Assembly (NCBI GenBank): GCA_027013265.1
Contig: JALUXQ010000230.1
Span: forward strand, 1-5,660
Length of the DNA stretch: 5,660 bases
From: Campylobacteraceae bacterium
Lineage (GTDB): Bacteria > Campylobacterota > Campylobacteria > Campylobacterales > Sulfurospirillaceae
Reading direction: 5' to 3'
The notes beneath the pieces were generated by a model, which was not told the origin of the DNA, did no database searches, and saw nothing but the letters and a program-made list of their open reading frames with translations. Positions 1-5,078 of this stretch are shown piece after piece. Position numbers and translations under genes: made by a program. Every line of letters starts with the position of its first letter. Positions within the stretch are counted from its first letter, which is position 1.

Positions 1-179
1 AAGCTATGAATGAAGGAAAAGAGCTAAGAGAACAAGATGCAGCAGAAGAAGAGATAGTTGTAAGTGAAGAAGAGAAAACAGAAGTGATAGAAGAGGCAGT
101 TAAAGAAGAATCTGTAGAAGAAGAGGTAGTTGTAAGTGAAGAAGTTACAGTTGCCAAAGAAGAGACAGAGGAAAAATAA
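1..179 (+). CDS. rpsB: 30S ribosomal protein S2, C-terminal end (partial, 5' truncated by window)
   Basis: The frame is open from the window's left edge (first whole codon at base 3) and ends at TAA 177-179, giving 58 residues. It begins AMNEGKELREQD, which resembles the end of the folded S2 body, and continues as a Glu-rich tail of about 45 residues that includes EEEIVVSEEE and EEEVVVSEEV. S2 is a small-subunit protein that assembles late on the back of the 30S head and body. The identification rests on the immediately following tsf, since rpsB-tsf is a near-universal bacterial pair, and on the terminal body sequence; the S2 core lies outside the window. The stop overlaps the tsf start by one base (TAATG), so S2 and EF-Ts are probably translationally coupled. 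About 20 of the last 46 residues are Glu, an unusually acidic end for a ribosomal protein. Confidence 0.85.
   Translation, partial: AMNEGKELREQDAAEEEIVVSEEEKTEVIEEAVKEESVEEEVVVSEEVTVAKEETEEK
45..144 (+). repeat. Direct repeat in the S2 tail (28 nt, two copies)
   Basis: Bases 45-72 and 117-144 match at 27 of 28 positions; the one difference is A54 versus G126. The copies are 72 nt (24 codons) apart and in frame, encoding EEEIVVSEE and EEEVVVSEE. This looks like an in-frame duplication within the acidic tail, although purine-rich Glu codons make some similarity expected. The shared GTTGTAAGT core, which is not a Glu run, argues against pure low complexity. Confidence 0.75.
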
Positions 180-1246
180 TGGCAGCTATTAGTGCAAAAT
201 TAGTAAAACAATTAAGAGAGATGACTGGTGCTGGCATGATGGATTGCAAAAAGGCATTGGTTGAGACTGAAGGTGATATTGATAAAGCAGTAGATGCTCT
301 AAGAGAAAAAGGGCTTGGAAAAGCTGCTAAAAAATCAAGCAGACTAGCAAGTGAAGGCTTGGTTAATGTTGAAGTAAATCCAAATTTTAATGAGGCAACT
401 ATCACAGAGATAAACTCTGAGACAGATTTTGTTGCTCAAAATGAAAATTTTATAAATCTTACAAAAGATGTAACTTCACATGTGATGAAAAGTGGTGTTG
501 CTGATGTAGAAGAGTTGATGAAAACAGACATCAATGGCACACAATTTGAAGAGTATTTTGGTGCTCAAATCGCTAAAATTGGTGAAAACCTTGTAGTTAG
601 AAGATTTGCAACACTAAAAGCTGGTGAAAATGGTGTGGTAAATGGATATGCTCACTCAAATGGCAGAGTCGGCGTTGTTATATCAGCAAAATGTGAAAAT
701 GCAGAAGTAGCAAGCAAGAGTGCAGAGTTTATAAGACAACTATGTATGCATGCAGCTGCTATGAAGCCATCATATCTAAGCTACAAAGAGCTTGATTCAG
801 ACTTTATAGAAAAAGAGACAGTAGCACTAAAAGCCGACATTGAAAAGGGAAACGAAGAGTTGGCAAGACTTAAAAAGCCACTTAAAAAAGTTCCTCTATA
901 TGGAAGCCAATTACAATTAACTGATGCTGTTATGGAGCAGGCAAAAAAAGATATAGAAGCTGAGCTAAAAGCACAAAACAAACCTGAGAAAATTTGGGAT
1001 AGAATTGTTCCTGGACAAATCGCAAGATTTATAGCTGACAATACTCAGCTTGATCAACAATTTACGCTACTTAGTCAATTCTATGTTATGGACGACAAAA
1101 AAACAATCGCTCAAGTCATAGAAGAAAAATCTAAAGAGTTTGGTGGTAAAATTGAACTTGTAGAGTATGTAAGATTTGAATTAGGCGAAGGTTTAGAGAA
1201 AAAAGGTTGTGATTTTGCAAGTGAAGTTGCAGATCAATTAAAATAA
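179..1246 (+). CDS. tsf: Elongation factor Ts (EF-Ts)
   Basis: EF-Ts is the cytoplasmic nucleotide-exchange factor that releases GDP from EF-Tu so that EF-Tu can reload with GTP and aminoacyl-tRNA. The 355 residues show an N-terminal UBA-like helical domain (about 1-55) with the first family signature LREMTGAGMMDCKKAL. The second signature, EINSETDFVAQ (78-88), contains the TDF motif that contacts the EF-Tu G domain. The C-terminal module ends in EYVRFELGEGLEKK. It is longer than the E. coli protein (283 residues), with an extra charged helical stretch at roughly 222-265, inside the region that forms the coiled coil in E. coli. A longer EF-Ts is, to my recollection, usual in Campylobacterota. 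The ATG overlaps the rpsB stop by one base, and GAGG at 168-171, 7 nt upstream, supports this start. Strong assignment. Confidence 0.97.
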   Translation: MAAISAKLVKQLREMTGAGMMDCKKALVETEGDIDKAVDALREKGLGKAAKKSSRLASEGLVNVEVNPNFNEATITEINSETDFVAQNENFINLTKDVTSHVMKSGVADVEELMKTDINGTQFEEYFGAQIAKIGENLVVRRFATLKAGENGVVNGYAHSNGRVGVVISAKCENAEVASKSAEFIRQLCMHAAAMKPSYLSYKELDSDFIEKETVALKADIEKGNEELARLKKPLKKVPLYGSQLQLTDAVMEQAKKDIEAELKAQNKPEKIWDRIVPGQIARFIADNTQLDQQFTLLSQFYVMDDKKTIAQVIEEKSKEFGGKIELVEYVRFELGEGLEKKGCDFASEVADQLK

Positions 1247-1253
1247 AATAAAC

Positions 1254-1272
1254 GCGGAGTTTCAGACTCCGC
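1254..1272 (+). terminator. Hairpin after tsf; weak terminator or attenuator on +, better terminator shape on -
   Basis: GCGGAGT (1254-1260) pairs perfectly with ACTCCGC (1266-1272) around a five-base loop TTCAG, a GC-rich stem in otherwise AT-rich DNA 7 nt after the tsf stop. On the + strand it is followed by ATCCCCTCCTTTCT, which is pyrimidine-rich but lacks a run of T, so termination there is probably partial at best. Read on the - strand, the same stem is followed by GTTTATTTTATTTT, a more convincing U tract. It may lower read-through from the highly expressed rpsB-tsf genes into the ABC gene, protect the 3' end of the tsf message, or stop antisense transcripts. Confidence 0.6.
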
Positions 1273-1276
1273 ATCC

Positions 1277-1292
1277 CCTCCTTTCTAAAGGA
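1277..1292 (+). promoter_or_regulatory. Shine-Dalgarno of the ABC ATPase gene within an inverted repeat
   Basis: The ribosome-binding site AAAGGA (1287-1292) lies 5 nt before the ATG at 1298. It is directly preceded by its own reverse complement TCCTTT (1279-1284), separated by CT. A folded RNA could form TCCTT/AAGGA with a four-base loop and hide the site. The stretch CCTCCTTTCTA (1277-1287) also equals, from memory, the anti-Shine-Dalgarno 3' end of bacterial 16S rRNA. The pairing is seen in the sequence; any regulatory effect is inferred. Confidence 0.45.
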
Positions 1293-1297
1293 TATAT

Positions 1298-1936
1298 ATG
1301 TCTCTTCTAGAAGTTAAAAATCTCTCTCACTCTTTTGATTATCCTCTGTTTAAAGATATAAATTTTTCGCTCCAAAAAGAAGAGACTATGTCAATCACTG
1401 GTGTTAGCGGTAGTGGAAAATCTACGCTTATGCATATATGTTCAACTCTTTTAAAACCAAATAGTGGCGATATAAAACTTTTTGAAAAAGATATATATGG
1501 ACTATCTCAGAAAAAATTGATTAAGATTAGAAGAGAGGAGATAGGTATCATATTTCAAACTCACTATCTTTTTCGTGGATTTAGTGCATATGAAAATATT
1601 GAACTCTCTAATTTGATGACAAAAAACGAGATAGATGACGAACTTTTAGAAAAACTAAAAATTACCAAAGTGATAAATCAAAAAGTTGGTGAGCTCTCAG
1701 GTGGGCAGCAGCAAAGAGTCTCTATCGCTAGAGTGTTAGCTAAAAAACCAAAGATAATATTTGCGGATGAACCTACTGGAAACTTAGATCCAGCCACAGC
1801 AGATGAGGTGATAAATATACTTTTTGAGTATATAAGTGAAGTTAAAGGTGCCTTGTTGTTGGTTACTCATGATGATAAGTTGGCTAGTAGATGTAAATAT
1901 AAGAAAAATTTAAGTATAGATGGGCTAATTGGCTAG
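1298..1936 (+). CDS. ABC transporter ATP-binding protein, LolD/FtsE/MacB-like family
   Basis: A stand-alone nucleotide-binding subunit of 212 residues that would hydrolyse ATP to drive a membrane partner on the cytoplasmic face. All core motifs are intact: Walker A GVSGSGKST (35-43), Q-loop Gln87 in IIFQTHYLF, signature LSGGQQQR (133-140), Walker B IIFADEP with catalytic Glu158, D-loop GNLD (161-164) and H-loop His191 in VTHDD. The short single-domain length and the LSGGQQQRVSIAR and DEPTGNLD wording match the subgroup containing LolD (lipoprotein release), FtsE (division) and MacB. No permease gene is adjacent, so the substrate cannot be read from context. fliR begins 3 nt after its stop, suggesting coupled expression. 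The ATG is supported by AAGGA at 1288-1292. From memory, C. jejuni has an equivalent ATPase at this position (Cj1180c). Family sure; specific role unknown. Confidence 0.93.
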   Translation: MSLLEVKNLSHSFDYPLFKDINFSLQKEETMSITGVSGSGKSTLMHICSTLLKPNSGDIKLFEKDIYGLSQKKLIKIRREEIGIIFQTHYLFRGFSAYENIELSNLMTKNEIDDELLEKLKITKVINQKVGELSGGQQQRVSIARVLAKKPKIIFADEPTGNLDPATADEVINILFEYISEVKGALLLVTHDDKLASRCKYKKNLSIDGLIG

Positions 1937-1939
1937 ATA

Positions 1940-2707
1940 ATGCAGTCACTAATAGAGTTTTTGGGACAAAATCATGTGATTTTATTCATGCTTTTGTTCG
2001 CAAGAGTCTCTGGACTGTTTGCCTTTTTTCCATTTTTTTCTCACTTGTCGATTCCTGTTGTAGTTAGAACTTCTCTAGCTATTTTTATGGTGTTTTTTCT
2101 ATTTCCAATAGCAACTATGCCGAATATCGAGTTAAATGCAGTATCTGTGACAATGGCAGTGGTAAGTGAGCTTTTTATGGGTTTGATAGCGGGACTCATA
2201 CTAAATCTCATATTTGCCATGTTGCAAATGGCAGGGATGCAGATATCTTTTGTCATGGGTTTTACTATGGCAAATGTTCTAGATCCTCAATCAAACACGC
2301 AAAGCCCGATAATATCACAAATACTTGCTTTCTTTGGTTTGCTTGTACTTTTGAGTTTTAATATTCACCATCTCATGCTTGTTTTTTTGGCAAAGTCTTT
2401 ACACCTGCTTCCTTTGGGAAGTTTTTATCCGGGAGGTAATCTTTGGGCATATCTTGTCAAGTCTGTAAGTAGTATGTTTATTTATGGTTTTATACTCTCA
2501 TTTCCAATAGTTGGCTTATCTCTTTTGGCAGATCTTGTTTTTGGAATGCTCATGAAAACGATGCCTCAATTTAATCTTCTAGTGGTTGGTTTTCCTATAA
2601 AAATTATGGTTGGCTTCATTGTTTTAGTCGCAGTACTCTCTCCAATCATGCTAGTTTTCAAAAGAGAGTTTTTAGAGGCGCTAAATCACCTTTTTTTACT
2701 CTTTTAA
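1940..2707 (+). CDS. fliR: Flagellar biosynthesis protein FliR (type III export gate)
   Basis: FliR is an inner-membrane subunit of the flagellar type III export gate, packing with FliP and FliQ to form the channel through which rod, hook and filament subunits pass. The 255 residues are strongly hydrophobic with several membrane segments (roughly 10-30, 40-57, 68-95, 125-150, 175-205 and 215-240). Family hallmarks include FARVSGLFAFFPFF near the start, SELFMGLIAGL (76-86), and FTMANVLDPQSNTQSP (108-123). A third is the late motif around residues 197-224, ADLVFGMLMK then MPQFN (208-212) and GFPIKIMVG. Length is normal for FliR. The ATG lies 3 nt after the ABC gene's stop and I see no Shine-Dalgarno sequence before it, so translation probably depends on ribosomes arriving from upstream. 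SctT of virulence type III systems is homologous, but no injectisome genes surround it. Confidence 0.95.
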   Translation: MQSLIEFLGQNHVILFMLLFARVSGLFAFFPFFSHLSIPVVVRTSLAIFMVFFLFPIATMPNIELNAVSVTMAVVSELFMGLIAGLILNLIFAMLQMAGMQISFVMGFTMANVLDPQSNTQSPIISQILAFFGLLVLLSFNIHHLMLVFLAKSLHLLPLGSFYPGGNLWAYLVKSVSSMFIYGFILSFPIVGLSLLADLVFGMLMKTMPQFNLLVVGFPIKIMVGFIVLVAVLSPIMLVFKREFLEALNHLFLLF

Positions 2708-2738
2708 TGCAATCGTAATTTAGATTATAATAAAATAA
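2691..2738 (+). promoter_or_regulatory. Probable sigma-70-type promoter for the acidic protein gene
   Basis: A perfect TATAAT box lies at 2726-2731 in the 59-nt gap after fliR. As in Campylobacterota promoters generally, there is no clear -35 hexamer but instead spaced T tracts upstream (seven T at 2691-2697, TTTT at 2702-2705). Transcription would start near 2738, giving a leader of about 30 nt that includes AAGGAG (2756-2761) 5 nt before the ATG. This would let the acidic gene and gmk be expressed independently of fliR. Confidence 0.55.
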
Positions 2739-2747
2739 ACAATCGTA
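2710..2747 (+). repeat. Two direct copies of CAATCGTA flanking the -10 box
   Basis: CAATCGTA occurs at 2710-2717 and 2740-2747, start to start 30 nt apart, on either side of the TATAAT at 2726-2731. The spacing is close to three helical turns, so a dimeric or paired regulator could bind both copies on one face of the DNA, covering the promoter and start site. The repeat is visible; the operator role is inference and an eight-base chance repeat is possible. Confidence 0.4.
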
Positions 2748-2766
2748 CAAAATTCAAGGAGTTATT

Positions 2767-4182
2767 ATGCGTCTTCTTTTGATAAATACCAATCCTGCAG
2801 TTTCAAGACTTATAAATCTTAGTGTAGAAAAGTTAGGCTATGAGATAGATGAATTTAAAAATGATGATTTTGAGCTAAATGGCACATATGATGTGACAAT
2901 CATAGATAGTGATTCTACTGATGAAAACTCTATATCTCTTTTAAAAGAGAGTGGTGATTTGGGAGAGATTATATATATTGGTCCAAAAGGTAGCAAAATG
3001 CCTGATTTTGCTGAACAGTTTTTACAAAAACCATTTTTGCCGACCGATTTTGTTGACATGATAAAAAAGATAGAGACTAAAGAAAATTTAGAAGAGCAGT
3101 TAGATGTACCAGATGATGTGGTGGATGATACTCCAAAAAATGATCCACAAGAGAAGGAAGTTGAAAATATCTTAGACGATGATGACACAGCACTTGACTT
3201 GGATGAGTTGGACAGTTTAGATATTCCTATGCCAGATGATACAGAGTATGAAGATGAAAAAATAGACTTAGAAGAGGAAAAAGAAGCTACTGAGCCTGAG
3301 ATAGAAGATAAAGAAGAGATGAGTGAAGAGATTGAAGAAGAGAGCATAGATGATGAAGAAGCAGATAAAGAAGATTTGAGCGTATCTATACTAGATAGTG
3401 AAGATATAAACGAAGTAAAACAGTTATTAGAAGAAGATGTTGTGGACGAAGAAGATAGTGAGACAGAAGATAAAGAGTTAGGCACTGAAGACGAAATCGA
3501 AGAGTTTGATGCTGAAGCAACAGAGGAAGTCACTGAACCAGAAGAGATGGAAGTTGAGCCAATGAAAATCGAAGATATGGAAGAAGAGCCTGAACTAGAG
3601 CTTGAAACAGAAGTTGAAGAGTTGGATAAGGAAGCAGAGGAAGAGCCCAAAGAAGAAGAGGTTTTGGAATTGAATGATGATGAAGTTTTAGCTCAAGATG
3701 ATAAGCAAGAAAAAGATGATGATGAAAAACTAGAATTTTTAGAAGAAGATGGAGATGAAATCGCTGATTTGGAACTGCCTGTTGATGAGATTGGAGATGA
3801 GGTAGAAGAAGAGGTGACTCATGAAGAGATATCTGAACTCTCCTTGCCTCAAGTTGAGCCGATTATTGATGAAGATGATGAGCAAGAAGAGGAGAGTTTG
3901 AGTGGCATAGAGGAGATAGAAGAGCCAAAAGAGATAGAAGAGGCAGAAGAGAAGAGCTCTATAGAAGATTTAGATGAGGATGATTTTGCTGATATATTTG
4001 GTGAAAAAACAGAAACAGCAGAGAATGAGAAAGAAAGCAGAGGTGCAGATGTGGCTGACATCAAAGATGAACTAGAGCAGTCCATAACGCAAGATGTCAA
4101 GAAGATTTTAGATAAAGATGAGATAAAAGATGCTCTAAAAGGCTTGAAGATAAATATATCTATCAGCTTTGACGAAGAGTAG
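2767..4182 (+). CDS. Highly acidic protein with degenerate receiver-like N-terminal domain, uncharacterised
   Basis: I do not recognise a characterised family for the whole protein. Residues 1-105 read like a CheY-type receiver: a first strand MRLLLINTNPAV where active receivers have a DD pair, an Asp at the phospho-acceptor position (YDVTIID, Asp47), and the conserved LQKPF (Lys88-Pro89). The metal-binding acidic pair is replaced by Asn7-Thr8, and the switch Ser/Thr position appears to be Gly72, so it is probably a pseudo-receiver. Residues about 106-400 are extremely acidic: in 161-300 I count 74 Asp or Glu among 140 residues, with nine Lys and no Arg. The whole protein has three Arg, one His, and no Cys or Trp. 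The tail is probably disordered. The end (about 425-471) differs, with helix-like DVADIKDELEQSI and a final KINISISF strand. There is no signal peptide or membrane segment, so it is likely cytoplasmic. It lies between fliR and gmk. From memory the C. jejuni counterpart Cj1178c is called 'highly acidic protein'. Function unknown. Confidence 0.9.
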   Translation: MRLLLINTNPAVSRLINLSVEKLGYEIDEFKNDDFELNGTYDVTIIDSDSTDENSISLLKESGDLGEIIYIGPKGSKMPDFAEQFLQKPFLPTDFVDMIKKIETKENLEEQLDVPDDVVDDTPKNDPQEKEVENILDDDDTALDLDELDSLDIPMPDDTEYEDEKIDLEEEKEATEPEIEDKEEMSEEIEEESIDDEEADKEDLSVSILDSEDINEVKQLLEEDVVDEEDSETEDKELGTEDEIEEFDAEATEEVTEPEEMEVEPMKIEDMEEEPELELETEVEELDKEAEEEPKEEEVLELNDDEVLAQDDKQEKDDDEKLEFLEEDGDEIADLELPVDEIGDEVEEEVTHEEISELSLPQVEPIIDEDDEQEEESLSGIEEIEEPKEIEEAEEKSSIEDLDEDDFADIFGEKTETAENEKESRGADVADIKDELEQSITQDVKKILDKDEIKDALKGLKINISISFDEE

Positions 4183-4188
4183 CTGATG
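4161..4188 (+). promoter_or_regulatory. Hairpin spanning the acidic-gene stop and the gmk start codon
   Basis: ATCAGCT (4162-4168) pairs perfectly with AGCTGAT (4181-4187), extendable by a U-G pair (4161/4188). The 12-base loop contains GAAGAG (4174-4179), the only Shine-Dalgarno-like sequence for gmk. The 3' arm contains the last two bases of the upstream stop and the AUG of gmk. Ribosomes finishing the acidic gene would melt it, a plausible arrangement for translational coupling. Stability in vivo is not known. Confidence 0.45.
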
Positions 4189-4797
4189 AGAGGTAGTATC
4201 CTGGTTATCTCAGGTCCTAGTGGTTCAGGAAAAAGTACCCTAATGCATGAGATGATAAAAAGAGTTGAAAATACATACTTCTCCATCTCAACAACAACAA
4301 GAGAAAAAAGAGATGGTGAAGTTGATGGCAAGGACTACTTTTTTATCAGCAAAGATGAGTTTAAAAAAGGGATAGAAGAGGGTAGTTTTCTAGAGTGGGC
4401 TAGAGTTCATGATAACTACTATGGGACATCATTGAAGCCGATTTTAAAAGAGCTAAATACAAAAAAGATGGTAGTTTTTGACATAGATGTTCAAGGACAC
4501 AAGATAGCCAAGGAAAAATTTGGGAACATAATCACTTCAGTTTTTCTAACAACTCCAAGCCAGACAGTGCTAAAAAACAGACTCATACAAAGAGGAACAG
4601 ATACAACAGAGTCTATACAGAAGAGACTAAATAATGCAATATCTGAAATGACAAGGATAAAAGAGTATGATTATATACTCATAAATGACTATTTTGAGAA
4701 AACATTGGAGGATTTGATCTCCATAGCACATGCTTCAAAAAACAGAGTAGCCTCTTTAAATACAGAAGAATTTATAAGTTCTTGGGCAAATGTATAA
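4186..4797 (+). CDS. gmk: Guanylate kinase
   Basis: Guanylate kinase phosphorylates GMP to GDP with ATP, an essential cytoplasmic step in GTP and dGTP supply and in GMP salvage. The 203 residues are standard length. The P-loop is GPSGSGKST (10-18). The GMP-binding part has SISTTTREKRDGEVDGKDYFF (33-53), with Arg39, Glu45 and Tyr51 in the expected places, followed by FLEWA (68-72) and YYGT (78-81). The core strand VVFDIDVQG (96-104) and the lid region with RLIQRGTDTTESIQKRL (132-148) follow, and LIND (165-168) matches the family's late Asn-Asp. The ATG is 3 nt after the acidic gene's stop, with GAAGAG (4174-4179) upstream. Gmk is a known target of the alarmone (p)ppGpp in several bacteria; nothing here shows whether that applies. 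Secure assignment. Confidence 0.97.
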   Translation: MRGSILVISGPSGSGKSTLMHEMIKRVENTYFSISTTTREKRDGEVDGKDYFFISKDEFKKGIEEGSFLEWARVHDNYYGTSLKPILKELNTKKMVVFDIDVQGHKIAKEKFGNIITSVFLTTPSQTVLKNRLIQRGTDTTESIQKRLNNAISEMTRIKEYDYILINDYFEKTLEDLISIAHASKNRVASLNTEEFISSWANV

Positions 4798-4812
4798 AAG
4801 TTAAAAAAATAA

Positions 4813-4821
4813 TGGTATAAT
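4813..4821 (+). promoter_or_regulatory. Extended -10 promoter for tatA (and probably argS)
   Basis: TGGTATAAT at 4813-4821 is a perfect TATAAT preceded by the extended -10 TGn element, located 16 nt after the gmk stop and preceded by A/T tracts (4794-4812) rather than a -35 box. Initiation would be near 4828, leaving a short leader with a strong Shine-Dalgarno AAGGAGG (4844-4850), 4 nt before the tatA ATG. No terminator hairpin is visible between gmk and this promoter, so read-through from upstream is also likely. Confidence 0.7.
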
Positions 4822-4854
4822 GCCAATCTTAAAATAAACACATAAGGAGGAAAC

Positions 4855-5067
4855 ATGGGTGTGCCAAGTATGCCAGAATTATTGATAATACTAGCTATTG
4901 TAGTTTTATTGTTTGGAGCAAAGAAGATACCAGATCTTGCAAAGGGTTTAGGTACAGGAATCAAGGATTTCAAAAAAGCGATAAAAGAAGAAGATAAAAA
5001 AGAGAGTATAGACGCAGAAGAAAAAACTGCAGATACAAAACCTGTTGAAGACAGCACAAAAGCTTAA
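4855..5067 (+). CDS. tatA: Twin-arginine translocase subunit TatA
   Basis: TatA oligomerises in the inner membrane to let folded proteins carrying twin-arginine signals cross, together with the TatBC receptor. The 70 residues show the classic plan: a short N-terminus, one membrane helix (about 8-20, LLIILAIVVLLF), the Phe-Gly hinge (20-21), and the amphipathic helix beginning KKIPDLAKGLG (23-33). A hydrophilic tail rich in Glu and Lys (44-70) follows. The position-8 polar residue is Glu. FGAKK after the membrane helix favours TatA/E over TatB. The ATG at 4855 is preferred over Met6 because AAGGAGG ends 4 nt before it and family members begin similarly. No tatB or tatC lies in the window; in Campylobacterota tatA is commonly apart from tatBC. 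Many respiratory enzymes of these bacteria depend on Tat export. Confidence 0.95.
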   Translation: MGVPSMPELLIILAIVVLLFGAKKIPDLAKGLGTGIKDFKKAIKEEDKKESIDAEEKTADTKPVEDSTKA

Positions 5068-5078
5068 GAATTTAAAAT

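Noticed and set aside
781..1041. - strand open frame inside tsf
   Set aside because: No recognisable protein features; it is fully inside the conserved EF-Ts coding sequence.
1236..1252. AT-rich TAAAATAAAATA as a promoter for the ABC gene
   Set aside because: No good -10 hexamer with an extended element, and the hairpin immediately follows, so a start here would place it at the very 5' end of the RNA. Read-through from tsf is a simpler source of transcript.
1921..1936. GGCTA repeated at the end of the ABC gene as a regulatory site
   Set aside because: Only five bases long and explained by coding; no stable fold forms over the fliR start.
1940..2707. FliR as SctT of a virulence type III secretion system
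   Set aside because: No injectisome neighbours are present, and the surrounding gene order matches the chromosomal flagellar fliR locus I recall from Campylobacterota.
2838..3650. Long Ser-rich open frame on the - strand (270 codons)
   Set aside because: It is the mirror of the Glu/Asp codons of the acidic gene: GAA, GAT and GAG read in antisense frames give Ser and Phe codons and few stops. It has no family motif and lies wholly within a convincing + strand gene.
3100..4000. GAAGAAGAG-type runs as a CRISPR or tandem repeat array
   Set aside because: The spacing is irregular and follows Glu codon runs; there are no constant repeat units or spacers.
3849..4331. Ser-rich - strand open frame across the acidic gene and gmk
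   Set aside because: Same composition artefact, and it overlaps the start of gmk, which is a certain gene.
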